Part shown: in pieces, positions 18,070-29,318 of the stretch
Layout of the letters: every line of letters begins with the position of its first letter
Numbering within the stretch: position 1 is the stretch's first letter
Assembly (NCBI GenBank): GCA_001184405.1
Contig: LFMX01000029.1
Location: 1-57,633, forward strand
Length of the DNA: 57,633 nt
From: Candidatus Burkholderia humilis
GTDB lineage: Bacteria > Pseudomonadota > Gammaproteobacteria > Burkholderiales > Burkholderiaceae
Reading direction: 5' to 3'
Translations under genes and position numbers: made by a program
The notes under the pieces: generated by a model
What the model saw: only the letters and a program-made list of their open reading frames with translations
Databases searched by the model: none
Told to the model about the DNA's origin: nothing

Positions 18070-19594
18070 TTAGGGACGGTGATTTTTTAACATCCATTCG
18101 TTCCATTGCCCCGGCGAATAGCGCAATCCGCTTAAATCCAAGCCCGAATATCGAAGGCGCGGAAGGACAAGCTCAGAAAGTTGCGCCGGAGTGTATTTCG
18201 CCTTGTAGCGAGAGGCTCCCATCGACTCGGGTTTATGCCCGATCCATTCGTCGATTTGAACAGGGTTCGCGTCGTTGGCGTGCAGAACAGTCTCCACCGT
18301 GTCGCGGAAGCTGTGGAAGACCTTCCGCCGTGGCTGGTGGACGCCCACCTCGGGCAAGTGCTTCTCATTGAAATCGCGGCTGATGTATTTCTCCCGTTTC
18401 CCCATCGAATCCATCGGCAGATGGGGGAAGAGCCGCGTTCCGCTCGCGCGGCGAACGTCCTCGATGTAGTCAAGCAAGCCGATACGGATCAGCTCGGGAT
18501 GAATCGGAATCGTCCGCGTGGAGTCCGCGTTCTTCGTCCGCGTCGGGTTTTCGCCCCGCGGGTCATGGACGACGCGCAAGCAAGGAATGCCGTCGAGTGG
18601 CCCCAAGTCTTGCAAACGAAGCTGCGCGATTTCGTTCGCGCGGGCACCCGTGAACAGAGCGATAAGCGGCGCCCAAAACTAATGCGGCCGCTTCATTTTA
18701 TTGAATCGCTCCGGCTCGAAGATTAACTGCAACTCGTCCAGCGTAAATAAACGCCTCCGCGCCGCCTTCGTCGCTGCGCGTCAGCAAGGGCCGCGCCACG
18801 CCCTCGAGCGGATTAGGGCCCGTGTGCCGTCCGTTTCCGACCGCCCACTTCATGAACAATTCGGAGGCGTTGATCTGCGCGCGGCCGGTCTTTGCGTGCA
18901 ACGCCTTGCCGCCGGCCCTCTGCGCCAAAAGCCCTTCGGCGTAGCGGATGCATTGGGCGCGCGAGATCGAATGGACCATGGCGTCCGGCCCGCCGACGGC
19001 TCGCGCGAATCCGGCAAGGGCGGTCGCGTAGGCTTTGCGAGTCGAGCCCGCCAGAGAGCCGAGGTGCGACAGCCAAGCCGCGATTGCTTTGTCGAGGCGC
19101 TGCGGAACGTCGACGGGCGGCGCAGGAGAGCGGGGCGCGAGTGCGGCCGCTAGCTCGTCTCGCTCAGCGATTTGAGCAGCCGTCGGCTCGCCCGCCATGC
19201 GTTGGCCGATTCGCGTTCGGGCTCGGTCGATCATGGTCGAGAACTGCGCAACTCTTCGGCTTCTCGCCCAGGCATCGTTTCAAGCCGATCCGCCGAGACG
19301 GATCCGTCAGCTCCAATGCGCAAGCCCTCGACGATCAGCTTGCGGATCGACTGCGCGTCGATGCGGTCAGGGTCAAAATGCGCGGTCAAGCGTTTCGCCT
19401 CCTCAACGATCGGAATCATCTTTGCCGACAGATGGTAAGCCAACAGACGCGCGGCTGCCGGGCTTTTCGTGCCGAGCGAGGCTTGATTTCTGTTTGGCCG
19501 AGGACGGCTCGAAGAGAGGCAGGGAGGACGAGGCGGAAGGAATAAACGCCGTGGCGGGAGCGGCGGAGATGGGACGCAAGGCGCATAGGCTCAC
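18070..19594 (-). pseudogene. Tyrosine recombinase (integrase) remnant of the island
   Basis: The integrase reads toward the island from the tRNA-Met end. Recognisable parts in order: LAYHLSAKMIPIVEEAKRLT; the SAM-like N-terminal DNA-binding domain (KAIAAWLSHLGSLAGSTRKA); LFTGARANEIAQLRL with the first catalytic Arg; FHSFRDTVETVLHAN with the HxxR pair; and EWIGHKPESMGASRYKAKYT with the GH and nucleophilic Tyr. Catalytic residues survive, but the frame breaks near 19440, 19230 and 18740, and a TAG lies near 18680 (KRPH stop FWAPLIAL). The 5' limit is approximate. The island is therefore probably fixed in place. Confidence 0.8.
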
Positions 19595-19637
19595 TCGATT
19601 AAGAGTGGACCACCGCTTTGGGCTCTCGGGCGCGCCC

Positions 19638-19670
19638 GGAAAAGAAAAAGCCCTGATAAATCAGGGCTTC
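19638..19670 (-). terminator. Intrinsic terminator downstream of tRNA-Met
   Basis: On the minus strand, AGCCCTGA-TTTA-TCAGGGCT is followed by TTTTTCTTTT. The 8-bp stem and T-run are canonical. It lies 12 bp past the CCA end of the tRNA, between the tRNA and the island. Confidence 0.85.
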
Positions 19671-19681
19671 CTCATGAAGAA

Positions 19682-19758
<77 letters not shown>

Positions 19759-19817
19759 GAAACAAGTAAAATTATGACGAGCGTCGAAACGACTGTCAAC
19801 CCCTTCTGCGCAATTTT

Positions 19818-21491
19818 CTAAGAAATCACGCAGAAGGTTAGACTCGACTTGCGCGTGTCCTTCACGAACAGCATGCCGATCACGAACGTCGCCAGCGCGA
19901 TCACGATCGGATACCACAAACCCGAGTAGATATCGCCCTTGGCCGCGACGATCGCGAAGGCCGCTGGTAAGAACCCGCCGAACCAGCCATTGCCGATGTG
20001 ATATGGCAGCGACATCGACGTATAACGAATCCGCGCCGGGAACATCTCGACCAGCATCGCCGCGATCGGGCCGTACACCATCGTCACGAAGATCACGAGG
20101 ATCGTCAGGATCACGATCGCCATCGGCCAGTTGATTTGCGCCGGATCGGCCTTCGCCGGATAGCCCGCGCTCTTGAGCGTGCCGGCGAGCGTCTTGTCGA
20201 ACGCCGCGCCTTGCGCTTTCGCATCGGGTGCCTTGCCGTCGTACGTGTTCACGGTCGTTTCGCCGACCTCGATCTGCGCGAGCGTGCCCGCGGGCGCCGC
20301 GACATTCACGTAGTTCAGACCGGCTTTGGACAGCGCGCCCTTCGCGATATTGCACGATGTCGTGAATTTCGCCGTGCCGACCGGGTTGAACTGGAACGAG
20401 CACTCGTCCGGATTGGCGATGACGCTGATCGGCGACTTCTGCGTCGCGGCTTCGAGCGCGGGGTTCGTATAGTGCGCGAGTGCCTTGAAGAGCAGGAAGA
20501 AGGAGAGCGCCGCGATTAGGCAGCCCGCCATGATGATCGGCTTGCGCCCGATCCGACAGCGACCCGAAGAACACGAAAAACGGCGTGCCGATCAACAGCG
20601 CCACGGCGACCATGATGTTCGCGCTGGTGCCATCGACTTTGAGCGTCTGCGTGAGGAAGAAGAGCGAATAGAACTAGAGCGAGTAGAACTGGCCCGTGTA
20701 CCACACGACCGCCTGACCCGCCATCAGACCGAACAGCGCGAGCAGCACGGTCTTCAGTTCTTCCATTTGCTGAACGCTTCCTTGAGCGGCGCTTTCGACG
20801 TCTTGCCCTCGGCCTTGATGCGCTCGAATACCGGCGATTCATGCAGCTTCATGCGAATCCACACGGACACAGCGAGCAGCAGAATCGACACGAGGAACGG
20901 AATGCGCCACGCCCACGCGCTGAACTGTTCTTTGCCGACGATCGTACGCACCGCGAGAAGCACGACGAGCGAGATAAAGAGGCCGAGCGTCGCGGTCGTC
21001 TGAATCCACGCGGTCCACGCGCCGCGCTTGTTCGATGGCGCATGCTCTGCCACATACGTCGCCGCACCGCCGTACTCGTCGCCGAGCGCGAGACCTTGAA
21101 GCAATCGCATCGCGATAAAGATAATCGGCGCTGCAATGCCGATCGTCGCGTAGCCGGGCAAAAAGCCGATCAGAAACGTCGACAGGCCCATGATCACGAT
21201 GGTCACGAGGAACGTGTACTTGTTGCGCCCGACCATATCGCCGAGCCGCCCGAACACGATCGCACCGAACGGACGCACCGCGAAGCCCGCCGCAAAGCCG
21301 AGCAAGGTGAAGATGAAACCAGCCGTCGGATTGACGCCCGAAAAGAACGTCTTGCTGATGTAGATGGCGAGCGAGCCCGCCAGATAGAAGTCGTACCACT
21401 CGAACACCGTGCCGAGCGACGAAGCGAAGATGACTTTCTTTTCCTCCGCCGTCATCGGCGCATGCGAAACGCGCCCCTCAACCGTAGCCAT
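19818..21491 (-). pseudogene. MFS transporter (metabolite:H+ symporter family), at least three lesions
   Basis: Proton symporter of the MHS branch (ProP/ShiA-like), about 550 codons. Typical motifs are SLGTVFEWYDFYLAG, AIVFGRLGDMVGRNKYT, LLQGLALGDEYGGAATYVAE and, late, GPIAAMLVEMFPARIRYTSM. Lesions: a lost C near 20756 turns FSKWKNLKTVLL into a stop. A 15-bp tandem duplication (20662-20676 and 20677-20691) inserts FYSL plus a TAG. About 5 bp are lost near 20551 between gatcg repeats in GSLSDRIGRKP. The different lesion types make sequencing error an unlikely sole cause. Substrate unknown. Confidence 0.88.
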
Positions 21492-21716
21492 GCATCGTCT
21501 CCTTTTGTATTGATGTCGGATCCGTCGGCCCGCGCGCGCGGCGGTTCCGGTGAAAACGATTATTGGAACGAAAACTTACGGCGTTCTGATGCGTGTCGCT
21601 TTAATGCGATAAGCGTCTCAAACAGGGATTTGAGGGAAACGAGCGTGCATTTTTATGCAATGCGCTCACAAAAATCCTGAACGTCTTCTAATTTACAAAT
21701 TGCTCAAACGCCAAGC

Positions 21717-23270
21717 TCAGGGTTTCTCCCGGATAGGAAAAACCCGCTTCTGCGTGATTCTGACGAGCGTGCCGGCCAATCGCGGCGCGTCCTGATACAC
21801 ATGATCTTCGATAGCCAGCGCGTCGCCGTGCATCGTCGCGATTTCTTTGACGATTGCCAGACCGAGGCCGCTGCCATCGCCCTCGCGTCCGAGAATGCGA
21901 TAAAACCGCTCGACCACACGCGCACGTTCGGCGTGCGGAATGCCGAGCCCTGTGTCTTCCACTTCGAGATGCACGAGATCGAGATCATCGTCTTCGGTCC
22001 GCACGCGCACCGTGATGCGACCGCCGGCGGGCGTGTAGCGAATGGCGTTATCGATCAAATTCGACAGCATTTCGCGCAGCATCACGACATTGCCATCCAC
22101 TTCGACGGGATACGGCGGCTCCTCGTAACCGAGATCCATCTGCTTGGCGAGCGCGGCCTGCACCCAGTCGCGCACGGCAAGACGCGCGAGCGTCGTCAGT
22201 TCGACATGAGAAAAAATCTGCCCGGCGGCGCGATTTTCCGCGCGCGCGAGCACCAGCAATTGCGTGACGAGCCGCGCGGCGTGCTCGGAACTCGTCGCGA
22301 TCTGTTCGAGCGAGCGCTGCACTTCCGCCGACACATCCTGCCGCATCGCCAGTTCCGCCTGCATGCGCAGTCCAGCGAGCGGCGTCTTCATCTGATGCGC
22401 GGCATCGGCGATAAAACGCTTTTGAAACTCCATGTTCTGCTCGAGCCGCGTCAGCAAATCATTGAACGATGCCACCAGCGGCGCGATTTCCGGCGGCGCG
22501 CGATCGGCCTCGAGCGGCGAGAGATCGTCCGGACGACGCCCGCGAATATTCGATTGCAGCGCGTGCCGCGGCGCGAGCCCGCGCGATAACCCGAACCACA
22601 CGAGAATGATTGCGAGCGGCAGGATCACGCCCTTGATGATGTCGTTGACGAGCTGGCTGCGCTTGTCGAGCGTTTCGGCCACCTGCACGAGCACGGGCTG
22701 CGTGCTTTCGGGATCGCGGCCGGGCGCGAGACCGGGCAGATCGACCGTTGTGTAAGCGACGCGAATATCGTTGCCGCGCAGCACATCGTCCCGAAATTCG
22801 ACGATGCCCGGCTGCGGCCGGTCATCTTCATGCGGCAAGGGCATGTCGCGATCACCGCCGACCAGTTCGCCGCGCGTGCCGAGCACCTGGAAGAACACGC
22901 GATCGACGTTATCGGCGCGCAGAAAATCGCGAGTGGCTTCGGGCAGACGCAATTCGGCGACGCCATTGACCGGCTAAATCTGCCGCGCGATAACATAAGC
23001 ATCTGCTTCGAGCGCGCGGTCGAACGGCTCGTTCGCGATCGATTTCGCGATGAGATACGTCACCGCGATACTCATCGGCCAGAGCAGCAAAAGCGGCGCG
23101 AGCATCCAGTCGAAAATTTCGCCAAAGAGCGAGCGCGGATGCGCTTCCGAATCCGGCTCGAGTTCGTCGGGCGACGCGAAAGGATTGGCGTAGCGGGCAT
23201 CGCGCAGGGCGTCGGAATCGGGATGCGCGTGCGCGTTGTGCTTGTTGTCAGTGGAAGCGGGCGACGCCAT
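21717..23270 (-). pseudogene. TctE-like sensor histidine kinase with an in-frame TAG
   Basis: About 517 codons. The N-terminal membrane segment is PLLLLWPMSIAVTYLIAK; a periplasmic sensor region and a second membrane segment (GVILPLAIILVWFGLS) follow. Then come HAMP, the H-box FIADAAHQMKTPLAGLRMQA, the N-box LSNLIDNAIRYTP, G1 VEDTGLGIP and G2 GDGSGLGLAIVKEIA. A TAG at 22974-22976 separates AYVIARQI from PVNGVAELRLPEAT in the same frame (probably CAG to TAG). The start at 23270 lies inside the end of the response-regulator gene. Relatives respond to carboxylates. Only a fragment starting after the stop could retain the kinase core. Confidence 0.85.
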
Positions 23271-23972
23271 GCGGCTGTCTACGTGCGGCGGACGCGTTCG
23301 ACGCCGTGCCGCTCGACGCCTTCTCCAGCGTGTACCCCACAGCCCGCGTATCGTGATGATCTTCGCGCCGCTCGGCTCGATCTTTTTTCTCAGCCGATGC
23401 ACGTAAATCTCGATCGCGTTGTTGCTGACTTCTTCGCCCCATTCGCAGAGGTGATTGACGAGCTGTTCCTTCGACACGAGCCGGCCCGTACGTTGTAACA
23501 GCACTTCGAGCACGCCAAGTTCGCGCGCGGACAAATCGATGACCTGATAGCCGATCGTCGCGATACGCCCGACCTGATCGAAGCTAAGCGAACCGTGCTT
23601 CACGACCGTCGGCCCGCCGCGCCGCGTCAGCGCTCTCACGTGCGCTTCGAGTTCGTTCAAAGCGAACGGTTTGGCCATATAGTCATCCGCGCCGAGATCG
23701 AGTCCTTTCACGCGTTCATCGACGGAATCGGCGGCGGTGAGGATCAGAACGGGCATCTGCGAATTGCGTGCGCGAAGCCGTCGGAGCACCTCCAGGCCTG
23801 GCATCAGCGGCAATCCGAGACCGAGGATGAGCAGGTCGAAAGTCTGCAGCATGAGGGCCGTGTCGGCCTTGACGCCGTGCCTCACATGGTCGACGGCGTA
23901 GCCCGATTGGCGGAGTGATCGAACGAGACCGTCCGCGAGTATGCTGTCGTTTTCGGCAATGAGGATTCGCAT
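23248..23972 (-). pseudogene. TctD-like response regulator lacking the phospho-acceptor Asp
   Basis: OmpR-family regulator: receiver (residues 1-115) plus winged helix (from about 130: LSARELGVLEVLLQRTGRLV, AIEIYVHRLRKKIEP). The acidic pocket reads AENDS instead of the usual EDD, and the phosphorylation site reads FDLLILGLGLPLMPG, with Gly at residue 51 (codon 23820-23822, GGT for GAT). The conserved Thr and Lys (LTAADS, YMAKPFALNE) remain. Near the end two extra bases change RGLGYTLEK to a wrong frame, so the product would read into the kinase gene region. Divergent from recA, as in other Burkholderia. Confidence 0.85.
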
Positions 23973-24104
23973 CGTCGTGTGCGCCTTGGTGCACCGATTG
24001 CGGCAGACCGCAACGGCATTGCCGGCGCCGTTTTCGCGCGGCGCGTGCCGTGTGGCGGAAGTGGAAAAATGCCAACGCCACACCGAACGTGCTTGCAAAA
24101 ACTA

Positions 24105-24138
24105 CTGTTTTTTATACAGTGTCTGTTTTTTTATACAG
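24105..24138 (+). promoter_or_regulatory. Tandem LexA (SOS) boxes upstream of recA
   Basis: Two near-identical copies occur: CTGTTTTTTATACAG (24105-24119, 15 nt) and CTGTTTTTTTATACAG (24123-24138, 16 nt), each followed by TGT. The second matches the proteobacterial LexA consensus CTG-N10-CAG with perfect half-sites. The first is one T short in the spacer. They lie about 100 bp before the recA start, so LexA repression of recA is expected. Confidence 0.85.
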
Positions 24139-24240
24139 TGTCTGCGTGAGTGGGAAGGGTGCGCTCGACCGTGCAATCAGCAGTCGAAAAAGCCTGTGAA
24201 CACTGCCTCAGACGCCGTTCATCATAGCAAAGGACGATTC

Positions 24241-25311
<1,071 letters not shown>

Positions 25312-25330
25312 GCAGCCGTCGTAGTCCACG

Positions 25331-26257
25331 ATGCTACGTAGAAGCCGGTTTGGATCGAAGGCGAACAAGCGGGAGATCGCTGACGGTTCGAGCCGTGCTG
25401 ATCGTGTGGATGAGGAATCGGGCGTGCCGGTTTCTCATCCGCAGAGCGCGGATCACGCTGAGCGGTTGGAACGCGCTCGTGCTGTGCTAACTCAGGCGAC
25501 TGAGCGGGTTCATTCACCCGCGGTGGATCGGCCGACAACGCAACCGCCTGCCGCAACGGCCACTGCAGCTTCGGTTTCGCCGCAAAAACCGCGTCGAACG
25601 AGTCGCAGGAGTTCCGACGCCAGGCGCTCAACGTTCTCCGAACCCACCGATTCCTTCGAGAACGATACCGCCGATCCCTTCGAACAATGCGCGCCATCCG
25701 ACGCTCAACCGGCGTCAAGCGACACCGTCTATAGCCGTACCAGTCAGCGCCCGCGCAAGTCTTCCGCCGCCGATCTCAAAAACTCCAAACGCCGGCAACG
25801 CTCGCTCAAAGGCCGCGCACTCTGCTATCTGTCACGTCGCGAACATTCCCGCGCCGAGTTATCGCGCAAGCTGCAGCCCTACGTCGAAGAAACCGATTCG
25901 CTCGACAGTCTGCTCGATGACCTCGAGCGCGAAGGCTGGCTATCGAATGTGCGCTTTGTTGAAAGCGTCGTGCATCGGCGGGCGGCGCGCATGGACGGAA
26001 GCCGCATCATCAACGAACTGAAGCGGCATGCCGTCGGCGATACGCTCATCAGCGAGACAGCCGGCAAACTCGCGCAGACTGAACTCGCGCGCGCTCAAAC
26101 CGTGTGGGAAAAAAAGTTCGACACGGTGCCCGAGACGCCGGCGGAGCGCACGAAACAGACGCGTTTTCTGGCCGCTCGCGACTTTTCGGGAGGCACCATC
26201 GGCAAGGTGTTGAAGGGCGAGGAAGAAGATCTGAGCGACGATTTCATCGACGACTGA
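25331..26257 (+). CDS. recX: RecX regulatory protein with a long N-terminal extension
   Basis: RecX caps or destabilises RecA filaments. The C-terminal half (residues about 155-308) is the RecX domain: RALCYLSRREHSRAELSRKL, DSLLDDLEREGWLSNVRFVE, then tandem three-helix repeats ending ARDFSGGTIGKVLKGEEEDL. Residues 1-150 are Ser/Thr/Pro/Arg-rich and probably disordered. This extension is longer than in E. coli RecX and common in Burkholderia relatives. It follows recA closely and is likely co-transcribed. Intact. Confidence 0.9.
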   Translation: MLRRSRFGSKANKREIADGSSRADRVDEESGVPVSHPQSADHAERLERARAVLTQATERVHSPAVDRPTTQPPAATATAASVSPQKPRRTSRRSSDARRSTFSEPTDSFENDTADPFEQCAPSDAQPASSDTVYSRTSQRPRKSSAADLKNSKRRQRSLKGRALCYLSRREHSRAELSRKLQPYVEETDSLDSLLDDLEREGWLSNVRFVESVVHRRAARMDGSRIINELKRHAVGDTLISETAGKLAQTELARAQTVWEKKFDTVPETPAERTKQTRFLAARDFSGGTIGKVLKGEEEDLSDDFIDD

Positions 26258-26395
26258 ACGCCGCGTGCGGAAAAGCTGACCGCCGTCTGCAAGCGAAACG
26301 CTAACGCACGTTTAGTCCATTAGGGCCATCCCCGGCTCGAAATACCCGATATGCTAAAATTCGATAGTTTTCCCCCGTTCCGGCTTTGGTCCAGC

Positions 26396-26989
26396 ATGCC
26401 TCTCTCACCGCCCGTTTCCCGACAATTGCGCCACCGTCGCGCGATTCGGCTGGAAGCCTTCGAGCGGAATGAAGCCCTGTGGGACATCGAAGCCTGTCTA
26501 ACCGATGAGAAGCCGCGCGACGTTCAGCTCGCGTCGGGCGTGCGGCCAAACGGCCTGCCGATCCATGAACTCTGGCTGCGCATCACCATCGACCGCCAAC
26601 TCACTATCGTCGACGCCGAAGCGTCGTCGGAGTGGGCGCCGAGTCCAATGGTGCGTATCGCAAGCTTATCGGTCTCAATCTGCTCCGGAATTTTCGACGC
26701 GACGCCAACGCATTGTTGCGCGGTACGGCCGGCTGCACGCATCTCACCGAGCTGTGCGCCGTTTTGCCGACCGCCGCGATCCAGGCCGTTCGCGAGCGAA
26801 GTCTGGAACATCGAGGACGGCAACCCTTTTACTTCAAGAACGCAATCGAACGACACGCAAGAGCGGCCGCCGTTTCAACTCGGCCAATGTCATGCGCTGC
26901 GATTCGATGGCCCTGCGGTGCGCGAGTTTCACCCGCGATGGGTCGATTTATTCGCCCGCGGACACACCCAAGACAGGCCGGACAAGTGA
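26396..26989 (+). pseudogene. DUF2889 family protein, two frameshifts
   Basis: Start MPLSPPVSRQLRHRRAIRLE, then AFERNEALWDIEACLTDEKP, DVQLASGVRPNGLPIHELWL and ITIDRQLTIVDAEASSEWAP, which is the DUF2889 N-terminus. Near 26635 the frame changes to ESNGAYRKLIGLNLLRNFRR and TAGCTHLTELCAVLPTAAIQ. Near 26790 it returns to ASEVWNIEDGNPFTSRTQSN and FQLGQCHALRFDGPAVREF. Two opposite shifts leave about 50 residues scrambled. The function of DUF2889 is unknown. It sits between recX and sucC, as in relatives. Confidence 0.82.
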
Positions 26990-27079
26990 CGCGCGCCCGG
27001 CTTTGAAACCAGAATCGAAATCACCAACGATTCACACTCCTAGAAGTTCACTCCAACTCTCAGACTGAAGGAATCACGC

Positions 27080-28246
27080 ATGAAGATTCACGAGTACCAG
27101 GGTAAGGAAATCCTGCGGAAATTCGGCGTCGCGGTCCCGCGCGGCACACCCGTGTTCTCGGTGGATGATGCGGTCAAGGCCGCGCAAGAGCTGGGCGGCC
27201 CGGTTTGGGTCGTCAAGGCGCAGATCCACGCCGGCCACCGCGGTAAGGGCGGCGGCGTGAAGGTCGCCAAGTCGATCGATCAGGTCCGCGAATACGCGAA
27301 CCAGATCCTCGGCATGCAGCTCGTCACGCACCAGACCGGACCGGAAGGCCAAAAGGTCAACCGTCTGCTGATCGAAGAAGGCGCGGACATCAAGAAGGAA
27401 CTGTATGTCGGCCTCGTGCTCGATCGCGTTTCGCAAAAGATCGTCGTGATGGCGTCGAGCGAAGGCGGCATGGACATCGAAGAAGTCGCGGAAAAGACGC
27501 CCGAACTGCTGCACAAGCTGCCGGTCGACTCGGCGACGGGCTTGAAAGATGCCGAAGCGGACGACCTGGCCCGCAAGATCGGCATTCCGGATGCATCGTT
27601 GCCGCAAGCGCGCGCCATTCTGCAAGGCCTGTACAAGGCGTTCTTCGACACTGACGCATCGCTCGCGGAAATCAACCCGCTGATCCTGACTGGCGACGGC
27701 AAGGTCATCGCGCTGGACGCCAAGTTCAACTTCGACGCGAACGCGCTGTTCCGTCATCCGGAAATCGTGGCGTATCGCGATCTGGACGAAGAAGATCCGG
27801 CTGAAGTCGAAGCATCGAAGTTCGATCTCGCGTACATCTCGCTCGACGGCAACATCGGCTGTCTGGTGAACGGCGCAGGTCTGGCGATGGCGACGATGGA
27901 CACGATCAAGCTGTTCGGCGGCGAACCGGCCAACTTCCTGGACGTCGGTGGTAGTGCGACGACGGAGAAGGTGACCGAAGCGTTCAAGCTGATGCTGAAG
28001 AACCCGAACCTGAAGGCGATCCTCGTCAACATCTTCGGCGGCATCATGCGCTGCGACGTGATCGCGGAAGGCGTGATCGCGGCGTCGAAGGCCGTGGACC
28101 TGAAGGTGCCGCTCGTCGTGCGCATGAAGGGCACGAATGAAGACCTCGGCAAGAAGATGCTGGCGGACTCGGGCCTGCCGATCATCTCGGCCGACAGCAT
28201 GGAAGAAACTGCGCAGAAGGTCGTCGCGGCTGCCGAAGGCAAGTAA
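27080..28246 (+). CDS. sucC: Succinyl-CoA synthetase beta subunit
   Basis: The ADP/GDP-forming ligase converts succinyl-CoA to succinate with substrate-level phosphorylation in the TCA cycle. The beta subunit holds the ATP-grasp and succinate sites. 388 residues are intact: [17 protein letters not shown] at the start, [20 protein letters not shown] in the nucleotide-binding domain, [19 protein letters not shown], and [17 protein letters not shown] in the C-terminal ligase domain. GAAGGAATCACGC precedes the ATG. sucD follows 93 bp later in one operon. Confidence 0.98.
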   Translation: MKIHEYQGKEILRKFGVAVPRGTPVFSVDDAVKAAQELGGPVWVVKAQIHAGHRGKGGGVKVAKSIDQVREYANQILGMQLVTHQTGPEGQKVNRLLIEEGADIKKELYVGLVLDRVSQKIVVMASSEGGMDIEEVAEKTPELLHKLPVDSATGLKDAEADDLARKIGIPDASLPQARAILQGLYKAFFDTDASLAEINPLILTGDGKVIALDAKFNFDANALFRHPEIVAYRDLDEEDPAEVEASKFDLAYISLDGNIGCLVNGAGLAMATMDTIKLFGGEPANFLDVGGSATTEKVTEAFKLMLKNPNLKAILVNIFGGIMRCDVIAEGVIAASKAVDLKVPLVVRMKGTNEDLGKKMLADSGLPIISADSMEETAQKVVAAAEGK

Positions 28247-28339
28247 GCGTTCTTTCGCTTGCCTGATAAGAGCGTTCCACCAACGAATGGCGGCGCAAAG
28301 CCCACGCTTTAGCGACGCCAAACGAACAGAGGTCACTAC

Positions 28340-29221
28340 ATGTCGATTCTGGTCAACAAAGACACGAAGGTCATCACGCAGGGCATCACCGGCAAGACCG
28401 GCCAGTTCCACACGCGCGCTTGCCGCGAATACGCGAACGGCCGTGAAGCATACGTCGCGGGCGTGAACCCGAAGAAGGCCGGCGAAGATTTCGAAGGCAT
28501 TCCCATCTACGCGTCCGTGAAGGAAGCGAAGGCCGAAACCGGCGCGACCGTTTCGGTCATCTACGTGCCGCCGGCAGGCGCTGCTGCGGCAATCTGGGAA
28601 GCCGTCGAAGCGGACCTGGATCTCGCGATCTGCATCACCGAAGGCATTCCGGTTCGCGACATGCTGGAAATCAAGGACCGCATGCGCCGCGAAAACCGCA
28701 AGACGCTGCTGCTCGGACCGAACTGCCCCGGTACGATCACGCCGGACGAGCTGAAGATCGGCATCATGCCGGGTCACATTCACAAGAAAGGCCGCATCGG
28801 CGTCGTGTCGCGTTCGGGCACGCTGACGTACGAAGCAGTCGGCCAGCTGACGGCTCTGGGCCTCGGCCAGTCGTCGGCGGTGGGTATCGGCGGCGATCCG
28901 ATCAACGGTCTGAAGCACATCGACGTGATGAAGATGTTCAACGACGATCCGGATACGGACGCCATCATCATGATCGGCGAGATCGGCGGTCCGGACGAAG
29001 CGAACGCCGCTTACTGGATCAAGGACAACATAAAGAAGCCGGTCGTCGGCTTCATCGCGGGCGTCACGGCGCCTCCGGGCAAGCGCATGGGCCACGCAGG
29101 CGCGCTGATCTCGGGCGGTGCGGACACGGCGGACGCGAAGCTCGAAATCATGGACGCGTGCGGCATCAAGGTCACGAAGAACCCGTCGGAAATGGGTCGC
29201 CTGTTGAATTCGGTAATCTAA
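28340..29221 (+). CDS. sucD: Succinyl-CoA synthetase alpha subunit
   Basis: The alpha subunit carries the phosphorylated His and binds CoA. 293 residues are intact. The CoA-binding Rossmann part contains QGITGKTGQFHTRACREYAN, followed by LLLGPNCPGTITPDELKIGI and SRSGTLTYEA. The active His is in the conserved GKRMGHAGALISGG segment near residue 245. It follows sucC in the same operon, and a strong intrinsic terminator follows the stop. Confidence 0.98.
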   Translation: MSILVNKDTKVITQGITGKTGQFHTRACREYANGREAYVAGVNPKKAGEDFEGIPIYASVKEAKAETGATVSVIYVPPAGAAAAIWEAVEADLDLAICITEGIPVRDMLEIKDRMRRENRKTLLLGPNCPGTITPDELKIGIMPGHIHKKGRIGVVSRSGTLTYEAVGQLTALGLGQSSAVGIGGDPINGLKHIDVMKMFNDDPDTDAIIMIGEIGGPDEANAAYWIKDNIKKPVVGFIAGVTAPPGKRMGHAGALISGGADTADAKLEIMDACGIKVTKNPSEMGRLLNSVI

Positions 29222-29274
29222 GCTTTCGGCAGAACGCGACGGGTTTTGGTACTCTTACTGAACCCTTTCGAATC

Positions 29275-29308
29275 AAAGCGAGGGAGCGCTGCTTCCTCGC
29301 TTTTTTTG
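29275..29308 (+). terminator. Intrinsic terminator after sucCD
   Basis: The stem AAAGCGAGG and CCTCGCTTT around an 11-nt loop is followed by a run of T (29301-29307). It ends the sucC-sucD operon just before the terC-like start at 29319. Confidence 0.85.
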
Positions 29309-29318
29309 TTTGCATCCC

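Noticed and set aside
27074..29095. A 673-codon open frame antisense to sucC-sucD
   Set aside because: It is Arg/His-rich and mirrors the third-position GC bias of the coding strand; typical antisense shadow of highly biased GC-rich genes.
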